Assembly: GCA_003254925.1 (NCBI GenBank)
Contig: QANZ01044841.1
Coordinates: 403,518 to 467,517 of the forward strand
Length of the DNA: 64,000 bases
Direction of reading: 5' to 3'
Source of the DNA: Chamaecrista fasciculata
Taxonomy: Eukaryota; Streptophyta; Magnoliopsida; Fabales; Fabaceae
In this document: piece by piece, positions 60,492 to 64,000 of the stretch
Layout of the letters: each line of letters begins with the position of its first letter
Position numbering within the stretch: the first letter of the stretch is position 1
Made by a program: the position numbers and the translations under genes
Notes under the pieces: model-generated
What the model was told of the DNA's origin: nothing
The model's database searches: none
The model's input: the letters and a program-made list of their open reading frames with translations, nothing else

Positions 60492-62550
60492 CTACACAAT
60501 TTCATCTTCCAGAGTTCCACTTGAGAATAGAGAGGAGGTTGCTGAAGAAAATGAAGAAGATAAGGAAAAGCTATAGTGGAAGTCAACCTGCAATAGCCGG
60601 TGAAGATAAGGGTTAAAAATAGACCCTTTCTTCTCTTCTTCCACTAAGTGCTTCAGTGGTAAAGCTGCTAGAAAGCGTTTAATAAACTCCTTACAGCACT
60701 CTTTTCCACTGCAAACTAACTTAAGCTTTTCCTTCTCACTTGTACTAGTCTTACTTGCCTTCTCTACTTTCTCATACAGGAAGCTGGAATCATCAAACTT
60801 CAATACGAATGCCTCTTTGCACCCTTCAAAAAGTCTCTCTCCCAAGGAGTCTATGATGTAATAAGCATCTGCTTCTACCTTCAACACAAAGAAATGATCA
60901 TTCCAACTCACAATGTAAATTCTTGGCTCACAATCAACCACGTCTTTGCTTATCTCACCCCAAATCTCATCAAACGACATGGCTTCCTTCAAGCACTGGA
61001 ACTTTTCAGGGGAGAAAAAACCTGTGTATGATTTCTCAGGAACAACCACAAGAGGCCTCAGATTGGCTTCTATGACTGTTTCAAGATCAAAATGCTTGTC
61101 TGGGAATAGCTTCAAGTGGGCACTATCAGTATCACATAGCCTTCTCCATTCAAAAGAGCCTTCTGTGATGAGACCATCAAATTCTGGCCTTGTGGGCATG
61201 TCTTGGTTTGAATGGAGCCAGTGGGCTATAAGAGTGACTAACACTGCACACGCACTCTCACCAGAGGCTTTCTCGCTTCTTTGGTCAAAAGAAGCAAAGT
61301 ACACATTGGTGTTTAGCTTTGATTCCCCATCTCTACTTGTAAATTCCTTCACTTGCCATTTTTCATCTGATGATTTCTGCAAGAAAGGAGTGGTCAAAGT
61401 CTGAGATTTCTTTGTGCTTCCTTTAAGATTCAATCCCTTTAAGCTTCTATTTGGGTTTGATCTCTGTGGTTTGTAAATGCTATGGCCAGACGAGTCATCT
61501 GAGTCAAACACGGGCGAGTCGTCCAACTCGCGTGCACTCACTACCGAGTTCGTAGAAGCCTTTGGCGTGTCATGAGGACTACTTAGCTTCACAAAGCTCA
61601 CATAAACCTGTTCAAAGTCAAAGTCAATACAACATATATAGTCAAAGTCTGTACTAATATTTTGCTATTGAAATGTTTCTGCATTTCTTCTAACCCAGAA
61701 AATAAGGTAAAAGAAAAAAGAATCAAAAAGCAAGGAATTGAAGACCCCTACACGTGTTATTTATTTATTTTTTTTCATATTAACAAAGTCCGTTATATCA
61801 AGAATTAACAGGGCAGAAACTTAAACATATAAAGTAGTTTGATTAATAAAGAGCAAATATAATATAATAATATTTTAAGAATTATTTAAAAAATAAAATA
61901 AATAGGGGAGGGGGAGGAAAATGAAGAAGAAGCGTACCGAAAGGGTGGCTTCGATGCAGAGACCATTGACTCTCAAATTGATTGGAAGCTTTCTATGAAT
62001 CTGAGAATTGGACTCCGTCACCAGTAACTCCGCCACCGTCAGCTTCATCGACACTTTTCCGGCCACCGCCATTTTAGCTTTGACTTTTCCTTCGCTCCCC
62101 TCTTCCTGCATTTTATTTCAATTCCCGTACAAAACACAGTCAAACCAAAATAATAGACGTAAATAACTAGAAAAATTTAAGAAAAAAAGAAGAAAAAAGA
62201 AAACTCACATATAAGACAAGAAACGCGATGTCGCAGGCAGCATCTGAAACGACGACATGAAAATCGCGAAGGTCGCGAGCGTGCCAGGATAGAGAGGATG
62301 CTTTTCTGAGTGATCTCCGGTCGGTGGTGAAAACGGCACGTCGTTTAGAGCTTCCACGAAAGGGAAGCGCAAAAGGAGATGATGATGAATTGGAAGAAAT
62401 GGGTTTAGCAGTAATATCAACGGCCATCGTTTCATTGCCTCTCACTCTCGCTCCGAAAAGCCCCAATTCTAACTTCAATCGGTTAAGCCTCACGTCGTAC
62501 TTGTCGCTCGCCCTCGTCGACAACCTTAGTGTCCAGTTCTTCATCTTCAT
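60492..62550 (-). CDS. NT-C2 (EEIG1/EHBP1 N-terminal type) domain protein
   Basis: Three exons join in frame to 541 residues: 62550-62209, 62105-61938 and 61607-60492. Residues about 1-190 form the NT-C2 domain (KYDVRLNRLKLELGLFG, KGRVKAKMAVAG-like GKVKAKMAVAGKVSMKLTV, LPINLRVNGLCIEATLSV). A Ser-rich linker follows, then a conserved C-terminal half (ASGESACAVLVTLIAHWLHS, GSFEWRRLCDTDSAHLKLFP, RIYIVSWNDHFFVLKVEADA, YYIIDSLGERLFEGC). Arabidopsis relatives are At2g25460, At3g11760 and At5g04860, all of poorly known function; NT-C2 domains in other proteins bind membranes. The tail is Ser-rich. ATGs at 62550 and 62544 are both possible starts. Confidence 0.88.
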
Positions 62551-63158
62551 GATGTATGTTCTGTTAATTCTTTTGATGTTCTGAATTTGATCTCTCTCTG
62601 TCTCTCTGATCTCTAGTACTACGATGAAGCCATGGGATTATAGAAAGTGGTGTTAATTTGGGATATGTGTGTCAGACAGATACTATTATGCTAAACTGCT
62701 GTTTGCATTCAATTTTTATATGTCCCATATGGACAATGCAAAATTTGGGAGGAACAAGTCGTATCTCTTTCTTTTTTTTCTTTCTTCTTTCTTTCTTTCC
62801 GAGTGAGAGGCCGATTCGGTCTACACACGTTTATCACAGCACACGCTTGCTGCTTTCAGATTTCAGTCACGTGACCTTCATTTCCCGGTTGGCACATCAT
62901 TATTCGTTCTCAACCCGCCACGTCATTGTTTCCCTTTAAAATACCACACACCCAATTTCTGGCCAAAAAAACAACGTACACGCAAGCACGTGCTATCTAT
63001 CCAATATCCTATCGTATCCATTTTTGTCTGCTCTCGTTTTCTGTTTGGGCTTGTTCTTGTTTTGGGATGTTACTGTTAGTTGTAAATGGATCAGTTTGGT
63101 AAGTTAGACTCTGGGTTTAGAGTTTAGACCCATAAAAATAACACAGATTTGATTATAG
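62551..63158. other. Promoter side of the NT-C2 gene
   Basis: A CT-rich leader (CTCTCTCTGTCTCTCTGATC) near 62590 fits the minus-strand leader in reverse. No other gene is recognised. Confidence 0.45.
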
Positions 63159-63412
63159 AGCAAACTCCCTTTTTGGTCCCTCAATTGTTACTGAGTCGAG
63201 GAATCGGTCCCTCAATTGTGGAAAACTACAACTCAGTCCCTCAATTGTACAATCCCGTTTACGTTTTGGTCCCTCCATCTGGTCCGTTAGTGATAGAGGT
63301 GTTAAGTGATGACGTGTCACCGTTATCTGCTTAGGTGGGCCGTTAAATGCTTAGTTGAGGGACCAAATCCTCGACTCAGTAACAATTGAGGGACCAAAAA
63401 GGGGGTTTGCTC
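63159..63412. repeat. Small foldback MITE, 254 bp
   Basis: The left end GAGCAAACTCCCTTTTTGG and right end CCAAAAAGGGGGTTTGCTC are inverse, with one or two differences. Inverted arms continue (TCAATTGTTACTGAGTCGAGGA). Two Ns directly after the right end prevent reading a target duplication. The arm motif matches the 415-1380 element. Confidence 0.75.
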
Positions 63413-63414
63413 NN
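63413..63414. other. Two unresolved bases
   Basis: NN directly at the right edge of the palindromic element, followed by an A run. Confidence 0.9.
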
Positions 63415-64000
63415 AAAAAACTGGTGTCAAAATGTAATTTTTGAAAATATGAAAAAGGTGGAAACTGTCAATCAGTCCAAAATCTGAATAAAAATACTAT
63501 TTAGTCTTAAATTTAAATAATTTAAAAATTATTTTAATTAATTAGTTTATAAATTAAATAATATAAATATTTTAAGATGGGTTTATGGTTGGGTTGGGTC
63601 AACCCTTAATTTTATGGGTCATGACTCACCCATGACCCATTTAGAAAATATAAATGGGTCATAAATGGGTCAATGACCCATTTATAACCCAACCATTTAC
63701 AACCCAACCCAAAACCAATCCAACCCAACCATTTGCCACCCCTAGATTATATGATATAAATTAAAGAGAAACCTACTATTTGGTTTTTTTTTTCGCAGTT
63801 TTAACTATCTGGTCCCTACACTTTTGAAATAGTCTATTTAGTTCTCCAAAAATTACAAATGTCAACTTGTTAAATTCTCCCGAGTTCTGATAAATTTTGT
63901 TTTTATCAAAATGACTTTTGAAAACAATCAATAGCCCCTTTACTGTTATTATATATATATATATATATTTTATAATTTTCACGTTAACACATTGATGTGC
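63415..64000. repeat. Repeat-derived end of window
   Basis: At about 63575-63744, many GGGTTGGGT, AATGGGTCA and ACCCAACCC motifs end in TTTGCCACCCCTAG, the inverse of a typical hAT terminus (TAGGGGTGGCAAA). At 63421-63500 sequence similar to the interior of the 34961 element appears. The last 250 bases hold TTTGGT-type debris and a (TA)n run. Confidence 0.45.

Overview
This window is nuclear DNA from a flowering plant, most likely a eudicot. The intergenic DNA is AT-rich, genes carry many short GT-AG introns, proteins match plant-only families, and MITE, hAT, Helitron, SINE-like and LTR debris fills the gaps. Four short N runs or single Ns beside homopolymers, plus one 19-N gap, mark a draft assembly. 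I cannot name the species.

Nine protein-coding genes could be rebuilt; every joined exon set stays in frame. In order: a KOC1-like chloroplast outer-membrane kinase (6697-9742, minus); chloroplast ATP synthase subunit b' (14667-15320, minus); an SNRNP25-type ubiquitin-like protein (16203-18442, minus); a UGNT1-type UDP-GlcNAc transporter (20401-24587, minus); an IAA29-type Aux/IAA protein (30047-31173, plus); a TOPLESS-related LisH/CTLH/WD40 protein (37587-43571, plus); an ANTH clathrin adaptor (45627-47573, plus); a Core-2/I-branching glycosyltransferase (53713-54840, minus); and an NT-C2 (EEIG1/EHBP1-type) protein (60492-62550, minus). There is one tRNA-Arg(CCG) at 44256-44328 (minus). Broken pieces are a first-exon remnant of a plant histone-acetyltransferase-like gene (59143), a frameshifted USP-domain kinase fragment (27175-27345) and an unplaced exon-like stretch (57912-58082).

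The gene order matches, from memory, Arabidopsis At4g32250 to At4g32295, with interleaved genes (TOPLESS-like, NT-C2) whose Arabidopsis counterparts I recall in the paralogous At2g25420 to At2g25460 block. The window therefore looks like a less fractionated form of a locus that Arabidopsis holds as two reduced copies.

The space between genes is dominated by palindromic (foldback) elements whose arms carry TTTTGGTCCC- or TTTTGGTACCC-like motifs. Two have perfect 9-bp target duplications, pointing to a Mutator-like mechanism. A Stowaway MITE sits in a KOC1 intron, a solo-LTR-like segment lies just upstream of the KOC1 promoter, and Helitron 3' ends occur near 28.9, 36.4 and perhaps 49.3 kb.

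The most interesting biology is the pair at 30-43 kb. The IAA29-like repressor appears to have lost its N-terminal EAR motif, the usual dock for TOPLESS. About 6.4 kb downstream lies a TOPLESS-related gene whose LisH-CTLH module has been duplicated in tandem at the exon level and which keeps only one WD40 propeller.
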